Assembly: GCA_904397865.1 (NCBI GenBank)
Contig: CAJFOS010000014.1
Location: 124,001 to 188,000 of the forward strand
Length of the DNA stretch: 64,000 bases
Direction: 5' to 3'
Source: Candidatus Allochristensenella caecavium
GTDB lineage: Bacteria; Bacillota; Clostridia; Christensenellales; QAND01
Under the pieces are notes generated by a model. It searched no databases. It was given only the letters and a program-made list of their open reading frames with translations, and was not told the origin of the DNA. Positions 16,815 through 24,713 of the stretch are shown here, one piece after another. The position numbers and the translations under genes were made by a program. Numbering within the stretch: position 1 is the first letter of the stretch; each line of letters starts with the position of its first letter.

Positions 16815-19397
16815 TTAAATCTCTTCCGGAACGGATGTATCGTTAAACATCTGTTCATATTCCATGCGTGTAATCAGCAACTTGCGCGGCCGCGGTCCAT
16901 CTGGCGGACCGATGATACCCATGTTTTCCATCTCATCCAGCAGGCGGGCTGCACGGCCATAACCGATGCGCAGCCGCCGTTGCAAAGCGGAAGTAGAGCC
17001 TTGCCCCGCATCCAAAAATACTTCGATAGCTTGACGCAGCAGCTTGGTTTCTTCATCATCAGCATCGGGCTTATTGGAGGCCCCTTTTTCCTTTTCTTCA
17101 GCGGCTTGATTGATTTGTTCCATCATCTCTTCATCATAAGAAGGCGGGCCCGACTGTTTCTTAATAAAAGCGGTAATAGCGTCAATTTCCGGGGCGGAAA
17201 CAAATGGTCCCTGGATACGAATGGGCTTGGGCGTTGAAGCAGACGAAAACAACATATCGCCATTGCCAGTCAGTTTCTCTGCGCCCCCCTGGTCCAAAAT
17301 GACGCGAGAATCCGTCTGGCTGCCCACCGTCAAACCGATGCGCGAAGGGAAATTGGCCTTGATGAGGCCGGTGATGACGTCCACGCGCGGGCTCTGCGTC
17401 GCAATAATCATATGAATTCCAGCTGCACGACCCATCTGTGCAATACGGCAAATATAATCCTCCACCTCTTTGGCGGCAACCATCATCAAATCCGCCAACT
17501 CATCAATGATGACCACCAGATAGGGCAAGATTGGTTCTTCATTCATGCGCATAATATCGTTGTAACGGCCAATATCCTTGGCGCCTTTTTCAGCGAATGC
17601 ATTGTAACGTTTAACCATTTCCCCAACGGCGCTTTGTAACGCGCCGGCAGCCTTCTTCGCATCTGTGACAACGGGGATGCGAAGATGTGGGATGCCGTTA
17701 TATGCACCAAATTCCACCATTTTGGGGTCCACGATAATCAACTGCAATTCTTCCGGCGTTGCTTCGAAGAGCATGCTCATCACCAACGTATTGACGCAGA
17801 CGCTCTTTCCGCTGCCGGTTGTACCTGCAATCAGCAGGTGCGGCATTTTGGCCAAGTCAACTACGATATCGTTTCCGGCAATGTCCTTGCCTAAAACAAT
17901 CGTCACCTTACTTTTTTCCTTGCCCTTCTGATAGGCTTCTCCTTCCAGGATTTCACGAAGGGTAACGGTTGTGCGCGTACGGTTGGGCACTTCGATGCCA
18001 ATGGCGTTTTTACCCGGAATCGGCGCCTCGATACGAACGCCCGACGCTGCAAGTGCCAGCGCAATATCATCAGCAAGATTGGTAATTCGGTTGACACGCA
18101 CGCCGGGTGCAGGCTGCACCTCATAACGGGTGACTGTCGGACCGCTGCAAACGTTCACCACCTTGGCGTTTACATTGAATTCCTGCAGCGTACGTTCCAA
18201 CAGAACGGCATTTGCCCGGCTATCCATCTGCGCTTGACGCGCATCCTTGGCAGAGAATTTAGCGGGCCGCGGCAACATGCTAATGGGTGGGATTTCATAA
18301 GGAGCATCGCCGTGCGTTTGTGCAGGCGGTTGAATATCGGCGTTTTCTTGCTGCCTTGCCGTCGATTGCGTACGCGCGCGTTGCTGCACGTTTTGTGAGC
18401 CTGGCCCCGTGTGCAGGGCGAAAGAAGCGCCGCTTTGTTCTGCCTGGGAAGCAACCACAGGCGCCTCTTCCCTTTCCGATTGTTGGGTTTGCGGGGCAAA
18501 CATTTCATCATCGGTAAAACAATCGTCAAAACCAACCGGCTCTTCTTCCTCCTGCCAGGGTGCGTGGCGAGCGGTAAGATGACTGGCGTGCGGCATGCCG
18601 GGAATGAAGTCGATATCATCTTCACTATCCGCCACACGTGAGCCGGCAATGCGGTCAGGTTCTGGTTCAATAGTAAATACTTTCAAATGCGATTTGGGTT
18701 GTTCTTCGGCCACGGATGTGCGGCGATGACGGGAAGGACGCACTGGTTCTTCCTGCAGATAATAATCATCCGCATTATAGATATCATCCTCCTGTAAAGC
18801 GCGTTCCCGTTTCTGTTGCACACGAAGTTCTTTTCTGCGTTCATGGTCTTTGCGCATGGATTCAAGCTTGGCACTCGTATCCTTTTTTACTTCGCGGAAG
18901 GAAAGGTTGGTACCGATAAGTGCAGAAATAACAGCGGCCGCAATCAGAAAGATATACGAACCGACCGTCCCAAACAGTTCCAAGCATGGATATGTGAACA
19001 AGGCGCCCAATCCACCGGCCCCTTCATGCATTACGCGGCCCAAGTCATAGGACCGGGTGATAAATTCACCATAATTGGCAGAAGCAATTTTCGAGACAAA
19101 AATCAGATGTACCACACAAATAAAACAGACTGCAATGATGCTATAACATACGATTTGTACAGTCCGACGCTTTTTATCGGCAAATAAAAGCAAATATACG
19201 CCAAGGGCGACCATTGCAATGGGCAGAATATAGGAAACTGCGCCAAATACGCCCCAGCAAATCTGTTTAAATGTATCCAAAACAATGGCATCGGAAGAAC
19301 TGAAAATACCCAACGCCAACAAGACCGCAAGCGCGACAAGAACAACGCCCGCGACCTCTTCTGCCAAAATTCTTTTCTTTCGTTTCCGTGCCGCCAT
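16815..19397 (-). CDS. ftsK: DNA translocase FtsK/SpoIIIE
   Basis: A septal DNA pump that clears chromosomes from the division septum or moves DNA into the forespore. It has 860 residues. Four hydrophobic helices occupy about residues 15-165. An acidic, Gln/Pro-rich linker covers about 170-370. The FtsK ATPase has Walker A AGTTGSGKS and IIVDPKMVEF. The C-terminal winged-helix gamma domain is QGSTSALQRRLRIGYGRAARL. The ATG at 19397 has GAGGAG 5 bases upstream; the frame is open for 150 bases further without a ribosome site. In Bacillus spoIIIE is in the same neighbourhood as dpaAB. Confidence 0.95.
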   Translation of the reverse strand: MAARKRKKRILAEEVAGVVLVALAVLLALGIFSSSDAIVLDTFKQICWGVFGAVSYILPIAMVALGVYLLLFADKKRRTVQIVCYSIIAVCFICVVHLIFVSKIASANYGEFITRSYDLGRVMHEGAGGLGALFTYPCLELFGTVGSYIFLIAAAVISALIGTNLSFREVKKDTSAKLESMRKDHERRKELRVQQKRERALQEDDIYNADDYYLQEEPVRPSRHRRTSVAEEQPKSHLKVFTIEPEPDRIAGSRVADSEDDIDFIPGMPHASHLTARHAPWQEEEEPVGFDDCFTDDEMFAPQTQQSEREEAPVVASQAEQSGASFALHTGPGSQNVQQRARTQSTARQQENADIQPPAQTHGDAPYEIPPISMLPRPAKFSAKDARQAQMDSRANAVLLERTLQEFNVNAKVVNVCSGPTVTRYEVQPAPGVRVNRITNLADDIALALAASGVRIEAPIPGKNAIGIEVPNRTRTTVTLREILEGEAYQKGKEKSKVTIVLGKDIAGNDIVVDLAKMPHLLIAGTTGSGKSVCVNTLVMSMLFEATPEELQLIIVDPKMVEFGAYNGIPHLRIPVVTDAKKAAGALQSAVGEMVKRYNAFAEKGAKDIGRYNDIMRMNEEPILPYLVVIIDELADLMMVAAKEVEDYICRIAQMGRAAGIHMIIATQSPRVDVITGLIKANFPSRIGLTVGSQTDSRVILDQGGAEKLTGNGDMLFSSASTPKPIRIQGPFVSAPEIDAITAFIKKQSGPPSYDEEMMEQINQAAEEKEKGASNKPDADDEETKLLRQAIEVFLDAGQGSTSALQRRLRIGYGRAARLLDEMENMGIIGPPDGPRPRKLLITRMEYEQMFNDTSVPEEI

Positions 19398-19442
19398 GAA
19401 TCTCCTCATATTTAGAAAAAATGATTGCTGAACAATGATTGT

Positions 19443-19471
19443 ATTATACACAATATTGGGGCACAAATCAA
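19443..19471 (-). promoter_or_regulatory. Promoter of the ftsK-rimO-pgsA-cinA-recA operon
   Basis: On the minus strand TTGATT (19471-19466), 17 bases, TATAAT (19448-19443). The four genes downstream of ftsK have no clear promoter of their own. Confidence 0.78.
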
Positions 19472-19509
19472 ATAAAAACGGGCACATATGTTCGTTTATG
19501 CGCCCGTTT
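19472..19509 (-). terminator. Terminator after dpaB
   Basis: On the minus strand AAACGGGC pairs with GCCCGTTT and is followed by TTATTTG. A second short pairing (CATA/TATG) extends the stem. The loop side contains a near-consensus LexA box. Confidence 0.82.
19481..19494. promoter_or_regulatory. Candidate LexA box upstream of the ftsK-recA operon promoter
   Basis: On the minus strand CGAACATATGTGCC differs from CGAAC-RNRY-GTTYC at one position (GTG for GTT). It is centred about 19 bases upstream of the -35 hexamer and lies within the dpaB terminator hairpin, so it may be accidental. Confidence 0.4.
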
Positions 19510-19534
19510 ACCTTGATTCGCCATGTGTAAACCT

Positions 19535-20140
19535 TTATGCTTGCAAGCACTCCTTTTCACCCAGCAAAAGCGGTTGCATTTGCTTTCCCTGCAAGGCTGC
19601 ATCAATCGTGTCTGCAATAGCGGAGAATTTTGCCTGTATGGAAGTGGCTTTTCCATTTGGTGCATCTTGGCCAAAGGGAACAAAATAAATATTCTTGGCA
19701 TTGAGAAGCAGGCCAAGGTTTTTAGCATTTGCTGCGAGTGCGTCGTTAGAGGCCAGCGCAATGACTACGGGACGTTGATTACGCAGGTGGGATTTAACTG
19801 CCATCAAGGCCGGTGTATCCGTAATTGCGTTGGCTAATTTAGCCAGAGTGTTTCCTGTGCAAGGTGCGACCAGCATCACGTCGGTCAACTTTTTGGGCCC
19901 AATGGGTTCAGCGGCTACGATAGTTTCAACAGCGTCCCGGCCGGCAATCGTTTTCAGCTTGGCTTTCACTTCAACAGCTGGATTAAAGCGGGTATCGAAC
20001 TGGCCGGCATGGTCAGATAGAACGGTTAGCAGACTGGCGCCTTGGTCAACCAAGGTTTGTAAATGCGGAAGCACATCACTGATGGTGCAGAAGGAACCTG
20101 TCATCGCTACACCGATGGTTTTCCCTTCAAATCGTTTCAT
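19535..20140 (-). CDS. dpaB: Dipicolinate synthase subunit B
   Basis: With DpaA this flavoprotein-like subunit makes dipicolinic acid, the calcium-binding solute of the spore core. It has 201 residues, with KTIGVAMTGSFCTISDVLP at the N-terminus and the flavoprotein-family segment VAPCTGNTLAKLANAITDTPA. The ATG overlaps the dpaA stop. Its presence is direct evidence that the organism belongs to a spore-forming lineage. Confidence 0.96.
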   Translation of the reverse strand: MKRFEGKTIGVAMTGSFCTISDVLPHLQTLVDQGASLLTVLSDHAGQFDTRFNPAVEVKAKLKTIAGRDAVETIVAAEPIGPKKLTDVMLVAPCTGNTLAKLANAITDTPALMAVKSHLRNQRPVVIALASNDALAANAKNLGLLLNAKNIYFVPFGQDAPNGKATSIQAKFSAIADTIDAALQGKQMQPLLLGEKECLQA

Positions 20141-20967
20141 CCTGTTTCCCCCTCTTCTTTATGGTCTGGAAAAATCGTTTGATAAATCACTTCCGCCGCA
20201 GCCATTGGCAAAATTCTGCCGGGCAATCCCGATTCCAACGCATAATTAATATTTGCTGGAATGGAGGCGGAATCGATGCCATAGGGGGCAGAAGCCAAAT
20301 CGATGAACCATCCGTTTTCCTGCATTGCTTCTAACCAAGCGGGCTGCACGACACGGCTAGGAATGGTGTTCCATACAAACGTTCTGCCTTTACACGCCTG
20401 TTCCCCCTGGGTAAGCGCATAGACGGGATAGCCTGCCCATCTAGCCTCTTGACGGGCTACGGAAGACCGCGCACAGAGCGCAGCATTCGGTGTATAACTC
20501 CGCAACAGGCGTAGCAATGCCTTGGCAATCCGCCCCGAACCCAGGACCAGACAGGAACAATTCACCAAGCTGCGTTCAGAAACAAAGCCAGCGCGCATCA
20601 ATGCCGCCTCAGCTGTCAACTGTGCATTGGCAAGTGAAAAATGTGGCTGACGCAGCAATTCCAATATCTGAATATTGCGTTTTTTCGCCAGCTCCGCCAA
20701 TGCCTGGTCACTACAGCCACAGACCAAATAGCCGTTTGCACGCATCTGCTTGACGATTTCCAGCCCTTGTACCGCCCCTGCTTTTCCCTTGACAATGCCT
20801 CCCATGTAATTGGCAGGCAGGATAACAATATCGGCATGCCCAATGGCATCATGCATATGCAAGACGTTTTCATGTAACACATGGGTGGCGTGGTCGTTTG
20901 ACCGGCGATTGATTGCAGCGGTTAAATAAACGCTCCGCTGGTCGCCACCAACAACGGTAATTTGCAT
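20137..20967 (-). CDS. dpaA: Dipicolinate synthase subunit A
   Basis: The NAD(P)-binding subunit of dipicolinate synthase, made in the mother cell late in sporulation. It has 276 residues: an N-terminal domain starting MQITVVGGDQRSVYL and a Rossmann motif VLGSGRIAKALLRLL near the middle. The partner dpaB overlaps by ATGA. A GGGGGG-rich ribosome site precedes the ATG, and a sigma-K-like promoter lies about 27 bases before the start. Confidence 0.96.
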   Translation of the reverse strand: MQITVVGGDQRSVYLTAAINRRSNDHATHVLHENVLHMHDAIGHADIVILPANYMGGIVKGKAGAVQGLEIVKQMRANGYLVCGCSDQALAELAKKRNIQILELLRQPHFSLANAQLTAEAALMRAGFVSERSLVNCSCLVLGSGRIAKALLRLLRSYTPNAALCARSSVARQEARWAGYPVYALTQGEQACKGRTFVWNTIPSRVVQPAWLEAMQENGWFIDLASAPYGIDSASIPANINYALESGLPGRILPMAAAEVIYQTIFPDHKEEGETG

Positions 20968-21000
20968 GTTTGCCCCCCTTTCCTTTTCCTTGTTCGCTGT

Positions 21001-21030
21001 TATCCTATGGGAAGAAAGGGGATTTGGTGC
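21001..21030 (-). promoter_or_regulatory. Sigma-K-like promoter of dpaA-dpaB
   Basis: On the minus strand GCACC (21030-21026), 16 bases, CATAGGATA (21009-21001). This matches the sigma-K pattern AC-N16-CATA-N3-TA exactly, which fits the mother-cell timing of dpaAB in Bacillus. Confidence 0.72.
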
Positions 21031-21045
21031 AACACGAAATCTCTA

Positions 21046-21090
21046 CAAAAAAAGAGGGAGGATTCCCTTTATCCGGAATCCGTCCCTCTT
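21046..21090 (-). terminator. Terminator after the dUTPase gene
   Basis: AAGAGGGA-x-GGATTCC paired with GGAATCC-x-TCCCTCTT, followed on the minus strand by a run of seven T. Confidence 0.93.
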
Positions 21091-21110
21091 CCTATTTTTG
21101 CCGGTAGATG

Positions 21111-21476
21111 CTATTCAGTTACAACAGCATAGCCTGGTTTTTTGCTTTTACCGTGCTGACGGTCAAAGTTTTCTTTGTTTTTTTCCAAGTACAAATGGTG
21201 CAAATCCTCCGCGGCCATACCCGCTTTCAGGCATATGCTGACAAAGAAATGCAAAACGTCAACCAATTCTTCCCGTACGGCATCCATATTGACCTCCTTG
21301 GGATTTTTCCACCACTTAAAATTGGTTTCCATCAGCATCTCGCACAATTCGCTGACCATCGCCAACGTCTCTTTCTGCATCCACTCGTCAAAGGTGATAT
21401 GTTCCAAATGACGCCGTTGCATCAATTCGTCGTCAAAAGCCTTTTGCATCATAAAAATTTCATCAAGCTTGTCCAT
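21111..21476 (-). CDS. Dimeric dUTPase-like all-alpha NTP pyrophosphatase
   Basis: A 121-residue member of the dimeric dUTPase / MazG-like all-alpha NTP pyrophosphatase superfamily, which removes non-canonical dNTPs. The metal-binding acidic motifs are SELCEMLMET (ExxE type) and EELVDVLHF (ExxD). The ATG at 21476 follows AAAAGGGG by 8 bases; the frame upstream overlaps the peptidase gene without a ribosome site. It lies directly after an M16 peptidase. Substrate specificity (dUTP or other) is inferred from the family only. Confidence 0.85.
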   Translation of the reverse strand: MDKLDEIFMMQKAFDDELMQRRHLEHITFDEWMQKETLAMVSELCEMLMETNFKWWKNPKEVNMDAVREELVDVLHFFVSICLKAGMAAEDLHHLYLEKNKENFDRQHGKSKKPGYAVVTE

Positions 21477-21495
21477 CACGAACCCCTTTTCATAA

Positions 21496-22758
21496 TTAAG
21501 ATTCCAATGTCTTTTCCATACGTTCAGGCTGAATCTTCCCAACCGCACTGGCGCATAAACAGGAACGGTTCAATACACGGGGCAGCACATCCATCATGCT
21601 GTCCAGCGTCACCGCATCAATGCCAGCCAGATTTTCTTCTTCCGTACGCAGCTTACCTGTCAACGTCACGGCTTTGCCGATAGCGTTCATACGGGTGTTG
21701 GTCGATTCCAGACCCAGGATATAGTTGCCGCGCAACTGTTGTTTGGAACGTTCAAATTCCTCTTTACTCAGCCCCTGCTGGGCAATCTGTTCCATTTCGT
21801 CAATCACCAATGCGACAACTTCTTCGGCATGCGCGGCGTTGACGCCCGTATACACTGAAAATGTTCCACAGCTACGATAACCAGAGGGATGTGAATAAAC
21901 ATCATAAGCCAAGCCGCGCTGCTCCCTGATTTTTTGGAACAGGCGCGAAGACATGCTTCCGCCAAATGCATTGTTGAAAACGGATAAAGCGAAATTTGCA
22001 TCGTCATCAATAGCATAACCTGGTACGCAAATGCATAGATGTGCCTGTTCAATGGGTTTGACGCGTGTCAACATACGTGACCCGTTTGGTTCGAAAGCCA
22101 CATACTGCTGAGGAGCTTGACCTGCGGAGGGGAGCATCCCCATTTTTTCTTCTACCAAATCGCACAAATGTTCAAAATCGACATTGCCAGCTGCGGAAAC
22201 AACAAGATTTTCCGGCACATAACGGCGTTGCATATAATCGATTAAATCTTGACGTGTGAATCCCTGCACGCTCTGTACGTTGCCCAAGATGGGAAGACCC
22301 AGTGGATGATTGCCAAAATAGGCTTGGGCCAAAAGGTCATGTACAAGGTCTTCAGGAGTATCTTCACTCATATTGATTTCTTCCACAACGACTCCCTTTT
22401 CCTTCTCCATTTCCTGTGGGTCCAACTTGGAATGAAGGACCAGGTCGGAGAGCAGGTCGAACGTGGAATCCAGTTGTTCTTCGGCAACGCGGGCATGATA
22501 GCAGGTGCACTCTTTGGACGTAAATGCATTGAGAATACCGCCAAGCGCATCCATCTCTTCCGCGATTTGTTGGGCGGTACGCGTCTGCGTTCCCTTAAAG
22601 AGCATATGTTCAATGAAATGTGTGATTCCGCGTTCCTTTTCACAGGCTTCATTGGCCGAACCGGTCTGCGTCCAGATACCGACGCTGATGGAACGGAAGC
22701 CCTCCATCTTCTGCGCAACGACGCGCAATCCATTGGGTAAGGTTCTTTGGTAATACAT
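21496..22758 (-). CDS. M16-family zinc protease (YmxG/MlpA-like)
   Basis: A processing-peptidase-like M16 metalloprotease of 420 residues. The inverted zinc motif HFIEH lies in GITHFIEHMLFKGTQTRT, with the downstream glutamate in VVVEEINMSEDTPEDLVHD. The C-terminal half is the non-catalytic M16 repeat (QKIREQRGLAYDVYS). AGGAGG precedes the ATG. In Bacillus the orthologous gene lies between ylxY and ymxH, upstream of dpaAB, exactly as here. Confidence 0.92.
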   Translation of the reverse strand: MYYQRTLPNGLRVVAQKMEGFRSISVGIWTQTGSANEACEKERGITHFIEHMLFKGTQTRTAQQIAEEMDALGGILNAFTSKECTCYHARVAEEQLDSTFDLLSDLVLHSKLDPQEMEKEKGVVVEEINMSEDTPEDLVHDLLAQAYFGNHPLGLPILGNVQSVQGFTRQDLIDYMQRRYVPENLVVSAAGNVDFEHLCDLVEEKMGMLPSAGQAPQQYVAFEPNGSRMLTRVKPIEQAHLCICVPGYAIDDDANFALSVFNNAFGGSMSSRLFQKIREQRGLAYDVYSHPSGYRSCGTFSVYTGVNAAHAEEVVALVIDEMEQIAQQGLSKEEFERSKQQLRGNYILGLESTNTRMNAIGKAVTLTGKLRTEEENLAGIDAVTLDSMMDVLPRVLNRSCLCASAVGKIQPERMEKTLES

Positions 22759-22794
22759 GGAATTCCTCCTGTCATTTCGTTTATTGTATCAGTT

Positions 22795-23499
22795 TCAAGA
22801 CGCGGTTTCAATCAGTGCTTCTTCGACCGTACAGCTCACTACCTGCTTTTCCGTACATGCTATGGACAACTGTGATAGCGACTGTCTGGAAATCTCGTTG
22901 ACGGGTAGATAAATGAAGTCGCCAGCTTTAATGCGTTGTCCAAGTTGTTGCGCAAATGATTGGGCATCCTGTGCCACGATGGCCCGGCTATCAAAGCTGT
23001 ACAGCGAAAGCAGGAGCGAATTGTCTTTGCAGAACTGCACATCGCGCTGTGTATATTCACCGTCTAAAGGCATATAAATATGGATTTTTGTACCAATTAT
23101 CTGCTCGAATTGCTGCTTTTGTTTGCTCATGGAGGCAGTCCACGCGGTATCGGACGCAGATTCAGTTGTAGTTTGTCCATATAGCGCCCAAGCATGCCCT
23201 GAAGATTGAATGCGCTGGACAATATCTTTATTTTCTTGGGCCCATGCCGCGGTAACGGCAATCGTCAACTTTATATTTTGTTCAGTTGCTGTTTGGCAGA
23301 ATTGCAAAAGCGATGCTCCATCGTCATCGTATCGAGTCAAAAAACAGACCCGATTGCCGCTTGCGTGATAATATGGGTTGTCCGAAACTTGCCCGAGCGT
23401 CTGATGAACCAGCGGTTCGTTGGTTACCCAATATGCCAGTGCAATGCACAGCACAATGGCAAGATTTATCCAGACATGCACCTTTCTCCTAGCTTTCAT
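22795..23499 (-). CDS. YlxY/PdaB-like polysaccharide deacetylase homologue with degenerate active site
   Basis: A 234-residue single-pass protein: a membrane segment at about 10-27 (HVWINLAIVLCIALAYWV) followed by an extracellular NodB-like domain. The fold can be traced through decayed motifs: RYDDDG where TFDDGP is expected, SSGHAWALYGQ where GHEIGNHT is expected, MPLDGEY for RPPYG, and GDFIYLPVN for the final L-H motif. Catalytic Asp-His-His is therefore not complete. It holds the position of ylxY between pnp and the M16 peptidase. The ATG at 23499 follows GAGGTG; the NodB assignment is inference from synteny and motif remnants. Confidence 0.65.
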   Translation of the reverse strand: MKARRKVHVWINLAIVLCIALAYWVTNEPLVHQTLGQVSDNPYYHASGNRVCFLTRYDDDGASLLQFCQTATEQNIKLTIAVTAAWAQENKDIVQRIQSSGHAWALYGQTTTESASDTAWTASMSKQKQQFEQIIGTKIHIYMPLDGEYTQRDVQFCKDNSLLLSLYSFDSRAIVAQDAQSFAQQLGQRIKAGDFIYLPVNEISRQSLSQLSIACTEKQVVSCTVEEALIETAS

Positions 23500-23556
23500 T
23501 TTGTTCACCTCACAAGGAGTATATGCAGGCCCGTCCCTTATTTTGTCAACTTTATA

Positions 23557-23588
23557 TAAAAAAGAGGTGTAAGTGTCTTACACCTCTT
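23557..23588 (-). terminator. Terminator after the aldo/keto reductase gene
   Basis: AAGAGGTGTAAG-TGT-CTTACACCTCTT, a perfect 12-bp stem followed by TTTTTTATA on the minus strand. Confidence 0.95.
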
Positions 23589-23602
23589 GAAAACGGAAAA
23601 AT

Positions 23603-24610
23603 TTAAGCGTTGAGGATACGGTCGATTTTCTGTAGCTCTTCCTGGGTAAATGGAGGACCTTCCAGTGCCTTGACGTTTTCCTCTATCTGGCTGACCTTGC
23701 TAGCGCCAATCAGTACACTGCTGACAAATGGGAGGCGCAGTATCCATGAAAGCGCCATTTGCGCCATGGACTGGCCGCGCTGTTTGGCAATCTCTCCTAG
23801 CGCGATGACTTTTTGGATTTTATCCTGCGGAAGCGAATCCGCTTGGATGGTGGATAAATACGTCATCGGTTTGGATGCACGGCTTCCCTCTGGAACCCCC
23901 TGATTGTATTTGCCGGAAAGCAGGCCCTGTGCCAAAGCCAGATACGGGATGCAAGCCATGCCATTTTTTTGTACGACATCAAAGACGCCGTTATGCTCAG
24001 GGTCGCGTACAAACATGTTGTATTGCGGCTGCTGAATAAATAAATGAATGCCATGCTTTTCGCGCAAAATATCCGCAGCCTGCTGGGTATGTTCAGCATC
24101 ATAGTTGGATACGCCCACATACATGGTACGTCCTGTCTGAACAGCATAAGCCAAGGCATCCATGCTTTCTTCCAAGGGCGTTTCCGGGTCCATACGATGA
24201 TGATAAAAAATGTCAACATGGTCTAAGTGCATGGTTTTCAAACTGCGGTCCAAACTCTCCAGAAGATGTTTACGGCTTCCGCCCTGCCCATAAGGGCTAT
24301 TATCATAAGGAAACCCTGCTTTTGTAGTGACCAAAAACTGTTCCCGATAAGGTGCCAAGTCATTCTGTATGATTTTACCGAATATTTCTTCTGAAGCGCC
24401 GGCAGGAGGCCCATAACCATCTGCAAGGTCAAAATGCGTAATTCCCAAGTCAAAAGCACGAAGGGTAAGCGCACGGCAGTTGGCAAAGGAATCGCGGTCG
24501 CCAAAATTGTTCCAATAGCCAAGTGAAAGAGCGCTCATTTTCAGGCCGCTATTGCCACAAGAGCGGTAACACATGGAATCGAAACGATGTTCTGGGGCTT
24601 GATAGGACAT
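23603..24610 (-). CDS. Aldo/keto reductase (YghZ/Kv-beta-like)
   Basis: An NADPH-dependent oxidoreductase with a TIM barrel, 335 residues. Catalytic tetrad residues are visible: Asp and Tyr in FDLADGYG, Lys in TTKAG and His in FYHHRMD. GPPAGASEEIFG and MYVGVSNYDAEH resemble the YghZ/glyceraldehyde-3-phosphate reductase branch. The ATG at 24610 has AGGAGG 8 bases upstream. It is an insertion relative to the Bacillus gene order between pnp and ylxY. The natural substrate is unknown. Confidence 0.9.
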   Translation of the reverse strand: MSYQAPEHRFDSMCYRSCGNSGLKMSALSLGYWNNFGDRDSFANCRALTLRAFDLGITHFDLADGYGPPAGASEEIFGKIIQNDLAPYREQFLVTTKAGFPYDNSPYGQGGSRKHLLESLDRSLKTMHLDHVDIFYHHRMDPETPLEESMDALAYAVQTGRTMYVGVSNYDAEHTQQAADILREKHGIHLFIQQPQYNMFVRDPEHNGVFDVVQKNGMACIPYLALAQGLLSGKYNQGVPEGSRASKPMTYLSTIQADSLPQDKIQKVIALGEIAKQRGQSMAQMALSWILRLPFVSSVLIGASKVSQIEENVKALEGPPFTQEELQKIDRILNA

Positions 24611-24670
24611 ACAAAACACCTCCTAGATTATTAACAACGATATCTATTCACTTCTATTTTATCATGAACG

Positions 24671-24703
24671 AAAAAGGAGAGGCCATCCAAAACCTCTCCT
24701 TTT
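24671..24703 (-). terminator. Terminator after pnp
   Basis: AAAAGGAGAGG / CCTCTCCTTTT with a 10-base loop, followed by TTTTTCG on the minus strand. Confidence 0.9.
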
Positions 24704-24713
24704 ATATCACCCT

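Noticed and set aside
23500-23560. Possible promoter TTGACA ... TATACT before the YlxY-like gene
   Set aside because: The spacer is 20 bases, too long for a confident sigma-A call.
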